Source: Membranipora membranacea
Lineage: Eukaryota; Bryozoa; Gymnolaemata; Cheilostomatida; Membraniporidae
Direction of reading: 5' to 3'
Assembly: GCA_914767715.1 (NCBI GenBank)
Contig: OU612068.1
Location: 28,396,001-28,460,000, forward strand
DNA length: 64,000 nucleotides
Positions 15,301 to 27,897 of this stretch are shown in pieces; position 1 is the first letter of the stretch; the number at the start of each line of letters is the position of its first letter. The notes beneath the pieces are model-generated. The model searched no databases and was not told where the DNA came from. It was given only the letters and a program-made list of their open reading frames with translations. The translations under genes were made by a program, and so were the position numbers.

Positions 15301-18300
15301 TTATTGGTTAAAGTATAAATCCTGCATCAGGTCAATCATGTATTTGGTTTTCCCCACATCTGGGTTCTCTTCTATCATCTTCACTTGTTCTCTCAGCTTT
15401 GGCTTGCTAACCTGTAAGTCATTAAAAGTATCCATATGCACGGTATTTTAATGGCTTTTCCTCGTTGTGTTTTTGTGTGTGTGTGTGTGTAACAATGTGA
15501 ATTGATAGCATAACACACAAATTATTAGGAACCAGCCTTTGGCTGTTAAAGCTACACAAATAAATGTCCAAATGAGTGTACACAATTATAATAGTTATCG
15601 TTGCTGTGTTAGAATGAAAATAAAACAATTTCACTCAAGATATCAGATAGAATTTGAGGAATTTAAAGATTTTATTATATAAGTAATTTGGGCATAAAGT
15701 AAAATTGGATTCCTAAATTATATGCTGTATGTCTAAATGACATCACTCATCACTTCGGGCCATTTTTGTGGGGTACTCGATCTTTTTGAGCCAAAAGTGC
15801 CAAGCAGGGGTATTCTGATTAAAATCAGACACGCCCATCTAGGCTGACAGATCCTGGGTAGTGATGTTTATGTTTCAGAGTTAGTAGGGTTAGAAATTGT
15901 AGTGTGTTTATATCAAAAAACAAGTCAATGAAATTTCTTGGACTCATTCTTTTGATTGGTGATGAGGGAGTTATTGGCACATTGTTTGAAAGAAGACAAC
16001 TCCAGACAACTGTAACTTACAACCAATATAATACATTACTTTAGTGTCACATTACTAATAGACTAATTTGTCACCTTTCTGGAATTTGCTGTCAATGGAA
16101 ACTTGTCAAAGAAGATTATTTACGAGGCTGCTGGGATCTGTCCAATTACAACAGTTTATTACAAGCTACCGGCTTCAGCATACTTTCAAGTGGGCATATA
16201 TATAGGCAAGACTCTACTATTAACACGTATGCCGTGCCACTTTTGAAAGAAATAATGAGATTCCTTTTTGAAACGACACAGAATATTTTAATGATCTATG
16301 CATAAACATGCTGTAAAATGGGTATGGGCAGGCATAGGAACCTGATGCCAATAGAGGGGTAAATCCGCAATTATGACTAGATAGGTGATTTTGTAGGGTC
16401 ATTAGAGAGACCAGTAGATTTACTTACACAATTGTTAAAGCAGAAAGTCAGCAGTTCATCCATTTTAATATCATCATGTCCCTCATCTAGCCTGAAATAA
16501 CACGTATTAGAATTGAGTGCTTTTTCTTAGATAAGGGAAATATAAAAAGTAGCATAAATAGCTGGGAGAAAAAACTAGAAAAGGCAAAGGTGATTGATTT
16601 AGCTCGGCAAACAGTCGGCAAACAGAATACAAAGCAGAAGCCAAATCTGAAACCCTATATGGCTAGAAGAGTGGTCATACTGAAGGGTGGCTGATGGCAT
16701 CTAAAAGACGACATCAGAGGAGTTTTTATCGGTCAAATGAAATCAATTTATTCTCGATTTCATTTTCACAAGAATTGAGATGGAACCATAGACTTAATAA
16801 TATCATTAAGTCTATAGATGGGACCTCATTCATGGTATTTCTGTATCCTAGAATTCATATTCTAAGAATGGAATAAAAAGTAGCTTCAGGCAAACCTTAT
16901 ACAATAAGTGATCTCGTCTCCTATGTTGTCATTACACTGTGCTGATATCACCTGCAATCAGATTAAGAACATGCTGAAAGTGAGCTTATGGGCACAAACG
17001 ACTGCAAGTTAAAGTGCGTGACAGTTTATTGTTAATCAAGTGAAAATCTTTGCACAAACTTGCACTTCTGTCATTCAGCTGGATATAATAAGATTGGAGC
17101 AAGAACCAATGCTTAATGTTCAAATACTGGTAGTCATTAATCTGAGTTGCCAATTCTGAGAAACCTCCAACAAACCTTGCAGAAAATAGCAATTGCAAAC
17201 GGAATATGTAAATAAGCTGAAACTGTAAATAAGTTTTTTTTACATACCGAGTTATCAGCGATGAGAGGATGGATGCTGAGTACTGCTTCTATCGGTCCTG
17301 GATAAATCACATCCCCAAGCGCTTTGTATCTGATAGCATCAGCTACTCTCCCTTTGACGGTGATAGTCCCATCAGGGTGCATCACCACAACATCCCTGAA
17401 ATGTGGAAGGTGGAAAAAAATTTGTTAAAAATCAACACTGCGATAATAAATACTGTTGTGAATAGTCAAGTGAGGAAAAATCTTGTAGGAGGAGAATATT
17501 TTTTTTATGTTTTAAGTCTGTTTCTCTATAGTGAGATTTATAATGGAATCTCATGACTGCTTTAGAATTGCTTACTGGGGTGTTAGAGGTACGAACCAAA
17601 CGAACACGTTGTTCACATAGGACAGATGTTGTATAAACTCTACCAAGCTGACAAATATCTGTAACCATATTCACCCTGTTTTGAAGAAGCCATCTGCTGT
17701 GAATGCGTCCCTGGTCTTCTGTTCTTCGCCTTTATACTCCTCAAACAAAGTAATTGTCTTAAACAGAAGTTCTCCATCTGTACCTATATCGACTATACTA
17801 TTTTCTTTATCCATAAGTCTCACCTTAAAACAAGCAGGTATTTTGCAATCATCCGAGGATATCAGAATCAGATATTGTTGTGAAGGTCTCATGTAGAAAA
17901 ATGGTATCTTGCCAAGACATATAACCTTCCGCTGCTGAAATACTAACATCTAGCGTAGCAACAAGGCATTTGAACAGGGAAAAGTTATCCAATCAGCGAC
18001 TTGTTAATGAAATAATGAGTGTGGAGTTGTTGGACCTTGCCAACGGAAAAGACAACTGCCCAAAGATAGTTTATTAAAAAAGTAATGAATGTATATTGAA
18101 AAGAAAATGCTCGGAGAAATAGAATCGCAACACATTTGGTTTGATAGGTAAAGACTTGCCTCGCAATTTATTTTTGGATATAGTTGTGATTGCATCCTCA
18201 GATTCCCATCCTCTTGAGAAGTGCCTGACGGGGTATAAGCTATCATGAACGCCTCACACATCGTATAATCTGACTGTTAGATTGAAGTTTTAATAAAATA

Positions 18301-20442
18301 ACTGTAAATGGTTGATAATGCATGTATAGTGGTTGGACAAATTCAAAATATATATCACCTCAAAAACTGTAAGGCCTGCTAGAAGAAATAAAAATTGGAA
18401 TGAATCTTTTGACACCACACAATCCTAATGAAGATATGTTACGGCCGCGCAAATTATCCCCAACCAAACCAAAATAGCTATTTCCAATTGCCCATTGTTA
18501 CTGCACACCAAACCACTGTAATTGTTTCCTACCCTGGACCCATGATCCCATTGATTATGCTATGTTTTTGTGGTAAACTGAGCCAGAGGGAACTTGACAC
18601 TTGATTGTTTTAGGGAGTGGTGTTGGGGAACAGAGTTGGCAACTAGAAGACTTTCAAGGCTAACAACATTTCTTACCATCTGGATGCCTCCAAGCACAGC
18701 TTTTATCTCTTGTTTGAAGCCTCGAGTGATCAGTTGACCTCCATGGTCACATAGCTTCATGCGATGTATCTGGATATCTCTAGTTTTAACGAACGCAGCA
18801 ATGAGTGTGTAGTATTCAACTGGAAGGATCAGATATTCAGCTCTGCAAAAATACCACGACAAATAACCTTTAACTTTTTTGTCATAACTGACTAGAGATT
18901 ATCAGCCTTTTCTTTGTCACATTCCAAAAGGACAATAAATTAAGCCCAGGTTGTGGTAGTTTTTGGTTATATACAGGACCCTGTATCCTGGAGAAAAAGA
19001 AATATTAAACACTCAGAAGGTACAACTTACTTATCTTTTATAATACCATCAGTGGACCATTTGGCTATATCATTCGTGGATCTACCATCATATGCATCTG
19101 GGGCAAGTAGCGCCTTACTGAACCTGCCAGCCAGTGTTAGAGCGACACAAGCATAACTGATCAGTTCATCCATATTTTGGTTCATCGTGAAACAGGGCTG
19201 TAACAATATCAAGATGGGTATGGGATAATAAGAGGTCTTAGTAGAGATGTAACACATATCTCATCCCATTTGCTACAAGCCCAGAGGTTACAAACTCGAT
19301 AGAATTCTCACAATGGTTTCCAACAAACTTTGGCACTCTACCCATTCTGTACAAATCCTCAAAAGTGACATCTTCACCTCACAAATTGATATACAAAAAT
19401 GTTTAAATTTACAGATAGATTTTTAACGAAGTTGCAGCAGCTCATTAGCTAATCCTCTATGCCTATGAGCTACACACTTAGGTTTACCAGTACTGCCCTA
19501 AAAAATCGACAATCGCTTCATTAAAATTATAAAGCAAACCTGAATATATTAGGGTTGACCTGTGCAGTGTATCAAGCAAACAATTAATCACGACTGCTGT
19601 CTTTGACCAAATGGTTTGAGAAGGACAACTCTCATTTTTTAGACTAGCGTTGAGATATATTCCAACTTTTAATGAGCCGCAGAAATGAATACAGTTGCTT
19701 AATTTCACCGATTTACCTCATACCTCTCAAAACATACATACATATGGCCATATGCATCCAACCGCCATTGATACGTCATACTGTGACAACAACTCTTATG
19801 TAAGCTGAAACAATTTGGCACAGTTTTACTCAGAGCATCCTGTGATCCATTTTTTATTATCACATGGAGACATGGGATCTGATAATAAAACTAAAACTAA
19901 AGCTAAACTAGACTTTACTTACAGAGCTGAAAGCATGGAACAAGATATACTCTGGCCTGACAGCATTTTTGGCAGCACTCAGCTGTTGATCTGATATTGA
20001 CCTTCCGAGTTTGTCCAAAGCATCCAGTGTTTGCACGAAGTTTTATTGTGTGATGTCCCTTGCTTTGAAAGAATCGTCATAGAAGGGTACCCGGCCATAA
20101 TGCCATGGCCAAAATGCCATTGGGACAAAATGCCATTGCCATAATGCCATTGTCATAATGCCATGGCCATAATGCCATAGGTGAAAACACCACTGCACAA
20201 TATACCAATGCCAAAATACCAGTTGTACTAAACGCCAGTTGTGTCAAAATACCAGTGGATATAAAGCCAGATGTGTCAAAATACCAATGGATATAAAGCC
20301 AGATTGGACATAATACCATGCGGGACAACATACCATATCCCAAAATACCATTGCCAAAATGCCAAAATATATAACCAAAGGAGATCAAGCCACGTTGTAC
20401 TTTTTTTTAGTCACATTACAGCTGCGGATTGCTCGATCAGAG

Positions 20443-20497
20443 TAGGGGGTGGTTCAGTTGGTTAGGGCCATCTCCTTCACTGTTCAAGTCTCGAAGT
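20443..20497 (+). other. tRNA-derived-looking segment in the left arm of foldback element 1
   Basis: GGGGGTGGTTCAGTTGGTTAG resembles a tRNA 5' end with A box, and TGTTCAAGTCTCG about 20 nt on resembles a B box, roughly at tRNA spacing. The inverted counterpart is at about 23325-23270. A full cloverleaf is not evident, so this looks like a tRNA/SINE relic, not a functional tRNA. Confidence 0.4.
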
Positions 20498-21378
20498 TTC
20501 TACATTTGAATTTTTTTCTCTTGGGGTAGTTGGGCCCCATTGTTCTGAAGGCTAGTGTGTGTTGCAGAAATTGCAACCAAATATTGCGCCGTCAAGTCGC
20601 CAACTCTGTGGGTTATGGCAAGTTAATTGACTCTCTAAATTTGACCAACTTTATGTCTTGGCTTGAAGGGTTTTGCCTGGTCTTTTCTGATGCTATTACC
20701 GGCGTCATGAAGGCTAGCATGATTGCACTCTGGCCCTACCCACACCTCCGGTATGAACTTTTTGAACAAGCCTATGCAATTTCTTAACAAGGACCTCTCT
20801 CCTCGCTTGTTATTGGTTTTCATAAATTCAAGTTTGTTGGATCAAGCGTTGTATTCAAGGTTTGTTATCATATTGAAAATATTTTGAATTGAGTATGAAA
20901 TAAATAAAAGTTTCAAAACTTTATATTCACAAAGCATTTGTAATGGCATGATTTTTAGTTTTTCAAAAATATGAGAACTGTGACCCCTGGTTTAATTCCC
21001 TTGGTGTCACACAGAGTCCTATCTGGCTGTCACTTGCGTGGCCCCAGAACTCTAATTCTAGATTCTGCTCAATGGCTGGACCGAGTGCTTGTATCATCAT
21101 CAGGGTTAAATCTAATTCCTTTTTCAGGCTTCTAAAATGTTCATAGATAGTTATGCTGTTCCTCTTTCTTCTAAAAAAGTTCCGGAATATGAGCTGTAAA
21201 TCTTCTGGTCAAAAATGTTGTTCGAGGTCTCAAAAAGGTATTCTCATAGTTTATGACAAGACAGTTGGTGATACACCATTCATTTATCAGAGGTAAATTG
21301 CTCTTCGTAATTTCAGGTTCAGTGCTAAATTTATTAGTATTGTCAGCAAAAAAATTTCAAGTTAGATCAGGTTATACA

Positions 21379-21995
21379 TTTAAAAGGTCAACATTATAAA
21401 TTATAAATAGTGCTGGCCGAGAACGAACCCTAGGGAGCACCGATCATGACAGGCAGTAAACCGACTTAATTCATTTACCAATACAAACTGTTTTCTATTT
21501 AAAAGATAATTTTCCTACAGTCGCTATGAGGGGGATAATATCTGAAAAAAATATCTGTTTACTTATTAGAACGCTGTGATTTATTGTATCAAAAGCTTTT
21601 GAAAGATATAAAATTAAACCCTGGGTGATTCTTCCATCAATAAAATGACCGTAAAGTTGTTCCATTATAATATTGATAGTGTTAGTTGTACTGCGCCCAT
21701 CTAATGCCAAATTTGTTACAATGATTTTTAAATTTCCTCTATGGTTTTTGAATGCTTTTTGCTTATTTTGTGAAGTTTAGTACCCTCTTTGGTGAGTGTA
21801 AATAACTGCTTAGTCATCCAAGATTTCTTGATAGTAGGACGTTGATGCTTTCTGGCACTAATTTTGTTGCTGGCATTATCAATGCATGAGCTTGGTTTTC
21901 CATTGAAAGTTGGTGTCAGATATTTCTGTAACAATTTTGTTATTGTATAATTTCTTATAATAACACATAAATTTATTTTAGTTGTGTTCATCCGT
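21379..21995 (-). mobile_element. Decayed non-LTR retrotransposon (LINE) fragment inside foldback element 1
   Basis: The - strand frames contain LDGRSTTNTINIIMEQLYGHF and YLSKAFDTINHSVLISK, a typical reverse-transcriptase stretch of LINEs (GRSTT...LSKAFDT-x-H). Upstream is a basic linker with KPSSCIDNASNKISARKH and KKSWMTKQLF, as found before the RT domain. Stops and frame breaks separate the pieces. The same sequence occurs in the element at 47138-50333. Confidence 0.7.
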
Positions 21996-23680
21996 AAGGA
22001 ATTGTTGATCTGAAATGTTTAAATCTAAGGTGCACATTTTTATGTTCGGATTTAATAATAGTAATAGATAATATAAAATAATTATTTTGGTTTCACAAAT
22101 TCTGGTTCGGGATCTAATAAGAATATAAATATATTGGCTTCAACTCAACTTGCTTTAGTCTTAAGTCAAATTTTTTTTCAGGATTCCTGTACGCCGACCT
22201 GCGCATCACAACACTGGTGGGTTATATTTTGGCATACATATCGGTATAGGAGAATTTTGTTCTACACTACAATAGTCACACATTTCGTTATATTACTTAA
22301 TTTAATTTACACAAGTTTTGTCATAGTTTGTTATAAGTTTGTCAATATGTTCTCAGTCCGGTGGGTAACAAAATAATTTTTTAATTCGCCAATAGTTCTT
22401 AATTTTGTGGCAAAGGTTCTGTATAACAAGTTCTTTGCTGTGTATTACAGCTTAAATGCTTGTGCTATCTGAATGATTATTGTTAGATTTTCCATAGTAA
22501 ATGGGACGTAATTGTGTGTCCTGTGCATTTTACGCAGTCCATTACAGGTGGAAGGCAACTTTGGTGGTTTTTTCGTAATTAAACCAGTAAATTTTTGGGT
22601 TGAACATATAAAATTCTCAACATTCTTTTTAAATGGAATCAAAAGAAGTTACATTACATAACTATTTAAGAGAAACAAAAGCTCTGCATAATAACACCAC
22701 ATTTTGACGAAACGGCTCTGTAGACTATGTAGCTTTCATACCCTCGAGTAGGAAAACAAATTTTGTTGAATGTGTATATGGTCAGAAGAGATGTTAGAAA
22801 CTTATCCATATCCATCATCATTTATACTAAATTTACAACATGAAATTCAAGTTGTGAACATCCTGTGAGTCACAAGCCCCTATTAAATGGCTTTGCTGAA
22901 TACTATGGCCATGGCCTACTGTGAAAGTTCATTTTGGGTGAACAGAGTTTTTCCTTCCTGTTAGTTGTAACTGTAACTTTTTATACAACTAATAAACACA
23001 GAGATAACCTGCTCTATGTTCAATCATCGTAGTCTTATCAATGTCATTAGTAAGCATGAGTCTCTAGGGCAGCGATGATTCAAGACTTGGCTTTCAAAAA
23101 AAAATTGGTAATAATCATAGACCTACTAATAATAGTAGGTCTATGGTAATAATCCAAAGTTATTTTCATATTATTCTAAAGAATGGTTGGGAAATATTTA
23201 TTACAAGTTACTAGCTCTCAGTTTGTGGATCCCAACAACCCCCAGATATCATTGAAATTGAACGAAGAAACTTTGAGAGTTGAACAGTGAAGGAGAAGGC
23301 TCTAACCAACTGAACCACCCCCTACTATGATCAAGCAACCCGCAGCTGTAATGTGACTAAAAAAATACAATGTGGCTTAATCTCCTTTGGTTATATATTT
23401 TGGGCATTTTGGCAACGGTATTTTGGGATATGGTATGTTGTCCCGCATGGTATTATGTCCAATCTGGCTTTATATCCACTGGTATTTTGACACATCTGGC
23501 TTTATATCCACTGGTATTTTGGCACAACTGGCGTTTTGTACAACTGGTATTTTGGCATTGGTATATTGTGCAGTGGTGTTTTCACCTATGGCATTATGGC
23601 CATGGCATTATGACAATGGCATTATGGCAATGGCATTTTGTCCCAATGGCATTTTGTCCATGGCATTTTGACACGGAATC

Positions 23681-23884
23681 TGATTATTCACCATCAAGCC
23701 GGTGGATATGCAGCCATAATCATTTAGCTACGGTGTGACTTTGGGTATTGCTTATAAAGAATCACGACCCAATGTATCTCTGAATGGCTGGAAAATATCA
23801 TGTGAAAAATTTATGGAAGGTAGGTTATCCTTTACAGGTTGCCATTTATCGAGAATGTCTTCTATGAGATTCCGTGAATAATCA
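23681..23884. other. Inverted segment of copy A with exchanged 9-bp target duplications
   Basis: 23681-23867 is the reverse complement of the equivalent intron 4/exon 5 region in copies B and C. It runs from TGATTATTC (complement of GAATAATCA) to the first 30 nt of exon 5, ending CTTCTATGA. It is followed by GATTCCGT, which equals the foldback element terminus, and then GAATAATCA at 23876-23884. CTTCTATGA and GAATAATCA are thus each present once at either side of the rearrangement, in the exchanged arrangement expected if elements inserted at two sites and the intervening DNA flipped. Confidence 0.75.
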
Positions 23885-25482
23885 AGTTTTGTTTGGTTTT
23901 GAAGTGCAATGGGGACAACACCAAATTTCACTTATATAACAACGTAATATTAGAATGCATTTAGATTCGGTTGGAGGGACGAATATTCCTCCGCTGAATT
24001 AGCAGGAGTTCTGAATAAAAAAGACTGAATCAATTGAAGAAAACAATTTATGTTTTTTTTATTTCCTTACCTCAAAGGGTGAATTTCTCCTTCACCCGAT
24101 GATTCTTCGAAAAAGGACATGAGAGTTTCAAAGGTTTTACCATCAGAACCCTCGCCGATGAGTAACAGCTTTGGTCGTACCAGAGTCAGCAGGCTGGCAA
24201 TAGATTCATCCATCGGAGTGAATATGTAGGTGTGCTGTAAAAAAAGTTCAAAGTACACCATATCGCATAGTTTGAATTTGTGTTGGAAAAGCTCTTAATT
24301 TTCAGTGTTCCCATTGTTTGCATAGCTCCTAGCAGCATCCCAATATGAATACCGCCGATTTTTTATCTTTAGCCTGATAAGCTAGTATAAATAAGATGCA
24401 GGGCGACAACCTCCCCAGATATTTGAGGTTAGTCAGTAGGCAGATGTAGATCAATCTATTTAGGCGCCCATGATTGTCTAGACAGGTTTGAGCATAACAA
24501 AAAGAATCTTCTTCGTAAATACTTTATCATTTGCAAGCTTAAAAAAGGAAATTTGATTACTCACAGCGAAACAAACACCTATAGAGCATGCTGCCACAAA
24601 CAGGGTAAGTGCTTTATTACAGGTGTTACCCAGTGTCACCACAGTATCTTCTTCTGGTATGAGCCCAAGTGACAGCAACCCCTTAGCCATCCTATCAGCC
24701 TAAAAAACATATACAGTAGCATTGGGTAAATGGGTAAAGCGCAATATTTTTTCCCCATAAACTCTGAATTATAAGAAAGAAAAGAAGTAAACAATTTATT
24801 GAACTGTCACAGATGTAGTTTAGCTTGCAAGTGGATGGGGGCTAAATAAAAAAATAAAAATCTTAATCTGTTATTAAGGTGAGGGCTTTATTAACCAGGA
24901 ATAGGCTAAGGTGATGTAACAATTACCGTTTTCATATAACTATTAATTAGATCTCTATCAGCGACCATTGTCAGCAAGCATCATTGTCAACAGCGGAAGG
25001 GCTGAATTTCCCAATGATTGAATTTTGTCCATATACCTGATTGAGAATATCGATTGTAGAAGTTTTCTCCCCCGACTCCAGAGTGACCACTTCCCCTACA
25101 TATCCTTCCTCCTTAGCTTGCTGAAACAGACTGTACATAACTATGTCCTCCTGTACTGGATACTCTTTACTGTATGTGTTCACATAACTCTTCTTCATGA
25201 TGCCCTCCATAGATAACTTTGTTGAGATGGGTGGAAGCCTGGCTCGAAATAATCAAATTCAAAATATCAAGGAAATCCTTATAAAAGTTATGTTTTCTCC
25301 GAAGAAAATTTGATAAAAAATCTAATGTAAATCAGTAAATCAGTAAACTCTTTGAAAAATAACAAAAAAATCTGAAAACCTATGACTCACTTTGAGAAAC
25401 CAGACTGAAGAGCAATGGCTCTGAATACGACAACACAAAGCACCTCAAGAATTGACCGAGAAAAATGCCGCACATTGACCAT

Positions 25483-27897
25483 AGCTTCCTATGATCAGTG
25501 AGGTCAATGGACACCATGTCACGGGAGTTCATTGGTGAGGTGAACGACTTCTTACTCACCTGCAAATTGATAAGATGCTCCAACACAAGCAGGTTGCAGA
25601 GAATGGAATATTTTTAATCAATCCACAATTCCAGGCTATTTCACATATCTTCAAGTTTGGTGCCTAGTATGTTATGGTAAGATAAATCTCCTTCACTCTC
25701 TGTCCCTCTCATCTCAATGGAAGACCACAAACCTGTGTCACGAGACTTGGTAAATAATATCTACATGTATATCTACCCTAGGATGGTATGGTTTGGAGAA
25801 TGAATATAACACTTCCATTGATCAACGTTTGAAATTTTATGTCTCCTTGCACTAGCTACTTTGGTCTAATCCATGACAAATGTTTTGGACTCTAGCCTAA
25901 AAACAATGATGTACATGTACATGTACATGTACATGATGTACATGGTAACAGGATCCATAGACTTCAAAACCACAATCCTTTTAACAGCATTCAGTGATTA
26001 ATAAATCTGGCAATCCTATATGCAGCCGGGTAATATCATTTATAACTGGATTTTTTGTATAAGCTGCTATTGTCACGCATAAAATTCCTTTTATGGAAAT
26101 TGATAATTTACTTCCAATTAAAAATTGACGGAAGAAAAATAAAAAAAGAGGCTGAGGGAAAATGTGAACCTGCTGTTAACAACATTATACATCTAAGAGC
26201 AACGGCAGTATTACCAGGGCTCTTCAAAATTTATGAAGGGAGAAACATAGTCTGTACGGCACAGTTGACTGCTGTATCTCTCTTATTCAGAATTTGATTA
26301 TTAGTTTTAGAAATGCATCAAAGCAAAGCATAAAGCAACATCGTCTCAGGCATTATGAGAGCTAGCACCATAGACAAAACACACATGTCTATGGCTAGCA
26401 CCAATTTTGCATCAGCTGATTCATCAAAACTATTTTGTTCGTCAATACAATAAAGACATCTCAAATGAGATGAGTTTGTGGAAAATAGACAGTTTTTAGC
26501 TTTGATTATCAGTTTGGTGGCTGATTTAATACGTTTTAGTTGATTGTCACAAGGTTAACTAGAGTGGTCTATCCTGTTTTTGATCATCATTATTATAAAT
26601 TCGCATCAGCTGATCCATCACAACTATTTTTCCATCAATATCAAAAGGAAAATCTTAAATGAGATGAATCTGTAGCTGTGGCTCAACTGTTTTACATTTT
26701 ATTACATTCAGTTGAATTTCCCAGGCTTCATTTGATGTATTTTGATTAATCCTGTGTGTGACAGTGACTTATTGACGCATTTGTTATTGTTAAGTCAAAA
26801 ATATATAAAATAATGTTTAAACAATTGATCATGTGCAACGGAATGATGCGCCAGCGCTGGCTGCATCAGCTAATGGAAATCTCATCATGTGACAGTTAGA
26901 TCAGGCTTGGCCCAGTTTGCCTGCTCTCACTCTACCTCTACTGATATGTTGCAGTAGAGGGGAACAACTCCGAAAGAGGCAAACGAGATGAAAAATTGAT
27001 TTCACGATTACTGAAGACATGAAGCTGTTTTCTTCAATGTGGATGGAAACAGATTGATTGCAAATAGCTAAAGCTCTAAAATACAAAGGTGCTTTGATTG
27101 CACAAGGGATATTTTTAAATTCACGAACACTGGGTATGCATTTGTCGGATATACAACACACTAAGGACTGAACACCCAGGTAGAACAGGCACCACTCCTC
27201 AATGTTTTAGTTGGTATGGAGTCACCCCTTAAAATCTATATATATTTATGTAATAATAATTGAGTTTAACAAAAGGCGATCTGTACATTCAATACATACC
27301 AAGGAAACTAAGATATATCCAGGTCTAAACGTGGAATGGTTCTCTTCTTCAAGTTTGATTACATTTGTTTTTTATATGGATGTGGGTTATGCTTTTGGGA
27401 ATTTGGGAAGGGAAACCTTTGTCAGTCCTGTAGGAAGCTTGTTATATCTCATAGTCAATAGCTGTAAGGTCAGGAGGAAGCCCATTATATTTCATCCTGA
27501 ATGGCTCAGGTCTTCATAATATATTCCATCCCTGGACTTATATCATAAATAAAGATAAATAGTGAGACTGATTTTATATTTTTATTATCGGATAAGCTGC
27601 TATGCGGCTGTGACTGACGCTTCTTACCAAAACATGATCATGTCAATGACACTTGAGAGAACCAGGACACAGCATGGAGGAAAGGAGACGGAAGTTCTGT
27701 TATTAAAAATATTGAGTATTGGAAACTACACCATACTCTATTTTGTCGAGGTTCAAAAATTCAGAAATTTGATCACATCACCTTCCAAAGAGCACCAAGG
27801 TATTGATACTAAAAACTAAAAAAAGGGAGGCCTTAGGTTTTTTGTGTTCATTGGATATTTAAACCATACCTCGTCTATGATTTAAACCACACCGATC
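25483..27897. other. Intergenic spacer between copies A and B
   Basis: Contains the presumed promoter region of copy A (5' end at 25482, - strand) and the 3' flank of copy B. Most of it is closely repeated between B and C (37140-39523) and between C and D (51988-54355). It holds an (ACATGT)n-like run near 25909-25934. Compared with the B-C and C-D spacers it has a unique ~400 bp around 26200-26650 and lacks a ~280 bp block present at about 38735-39030 and 53577-53875. No coding exon is supported; short frames shared among the spacers are shared only because the DNA is duplicated. Confidence 0.6.

Larger units (their letters stand above)
20086..23680 (+). mobile_element. Foldback-type transposon 1 (in exon 5 of copy A)
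   Basis: A 3595-bp element with inverted arms of about 415 bp (20086-20503 and 23265-23680). The outer ~300 bp of each arm is made of degenerate short repeats around ATGGCATTATGG / TGGTATTTTGG plus a ~32-bp unit (TGGCTTTATATCCACTGG...) present twice. Ends are GGTACCCGG and CACGGAATC, as in the element at 47138-50333 read in reverse. Flanks are TCATAGAAG on the left and TGATTATTC on the right, which do not match each other because the locus was inverted (see 23681-23884). The interior has decayed LINE sequence on the - strand and no transposase that I recognise, so it is probably non-autonomous. Arms built of short tandem repeats with 9-bp target duplications resemble Drosophila FB and sea-urchin TU elements in design. 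Confidence 0.85.
15301..25482 (-). pseudogene. Copy A: ANL acyl-CoA-synthetase-like pseudogene, chimeric and rearranged
   Basis: Homologous exons, 5' to 3' on the - strand: 25482-25391, 25238-25037, 24699-24565, 24234-24071, exon 5 in two pieces, 19497-19413, 19197-19031, 18842-18677, 18273-18160, 17823-17675, 17395-17248, 16951-16896, 16491-16428, 15411-15301 (TAA). Exons 1-4 and their introns are almost identical to copies B-D. Exons 5-14 are clearly more divergent and their introns do not match. Lesions: exon 5 is split, with its first 30 nt inverted at 23838-23867 (+ strand) and the rest at 20085-19923. The rest of exon 5 has an in-frame TAA (DITQ-stop where B has DIGG). Exon 6 is 2 nt short and hits TAA. 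Exon 9 uses a GC donor. The divergent half keeps canonical ANL features that B-D lost: P-loop GSTGKPK and FKTGD. The 3' half may be the relic of an older paralogue. Confidence 0.85.

Noticed and set aside
19258-19375. A 39-codon open stretch in copy A between exons 6 and 7 that could be spliced in with weak donors
   Set aside because: The matching region in B-D is degenerate, and direct exon 6 to exon 7 joining keeps phase and gives the normal ANL spacing between the P-loop and the next domain.
20443-20497. Functional tRNA gene
   Set aside because: Only box-like blocks are present; acceptor and anticodon stems do not pair convincingly.
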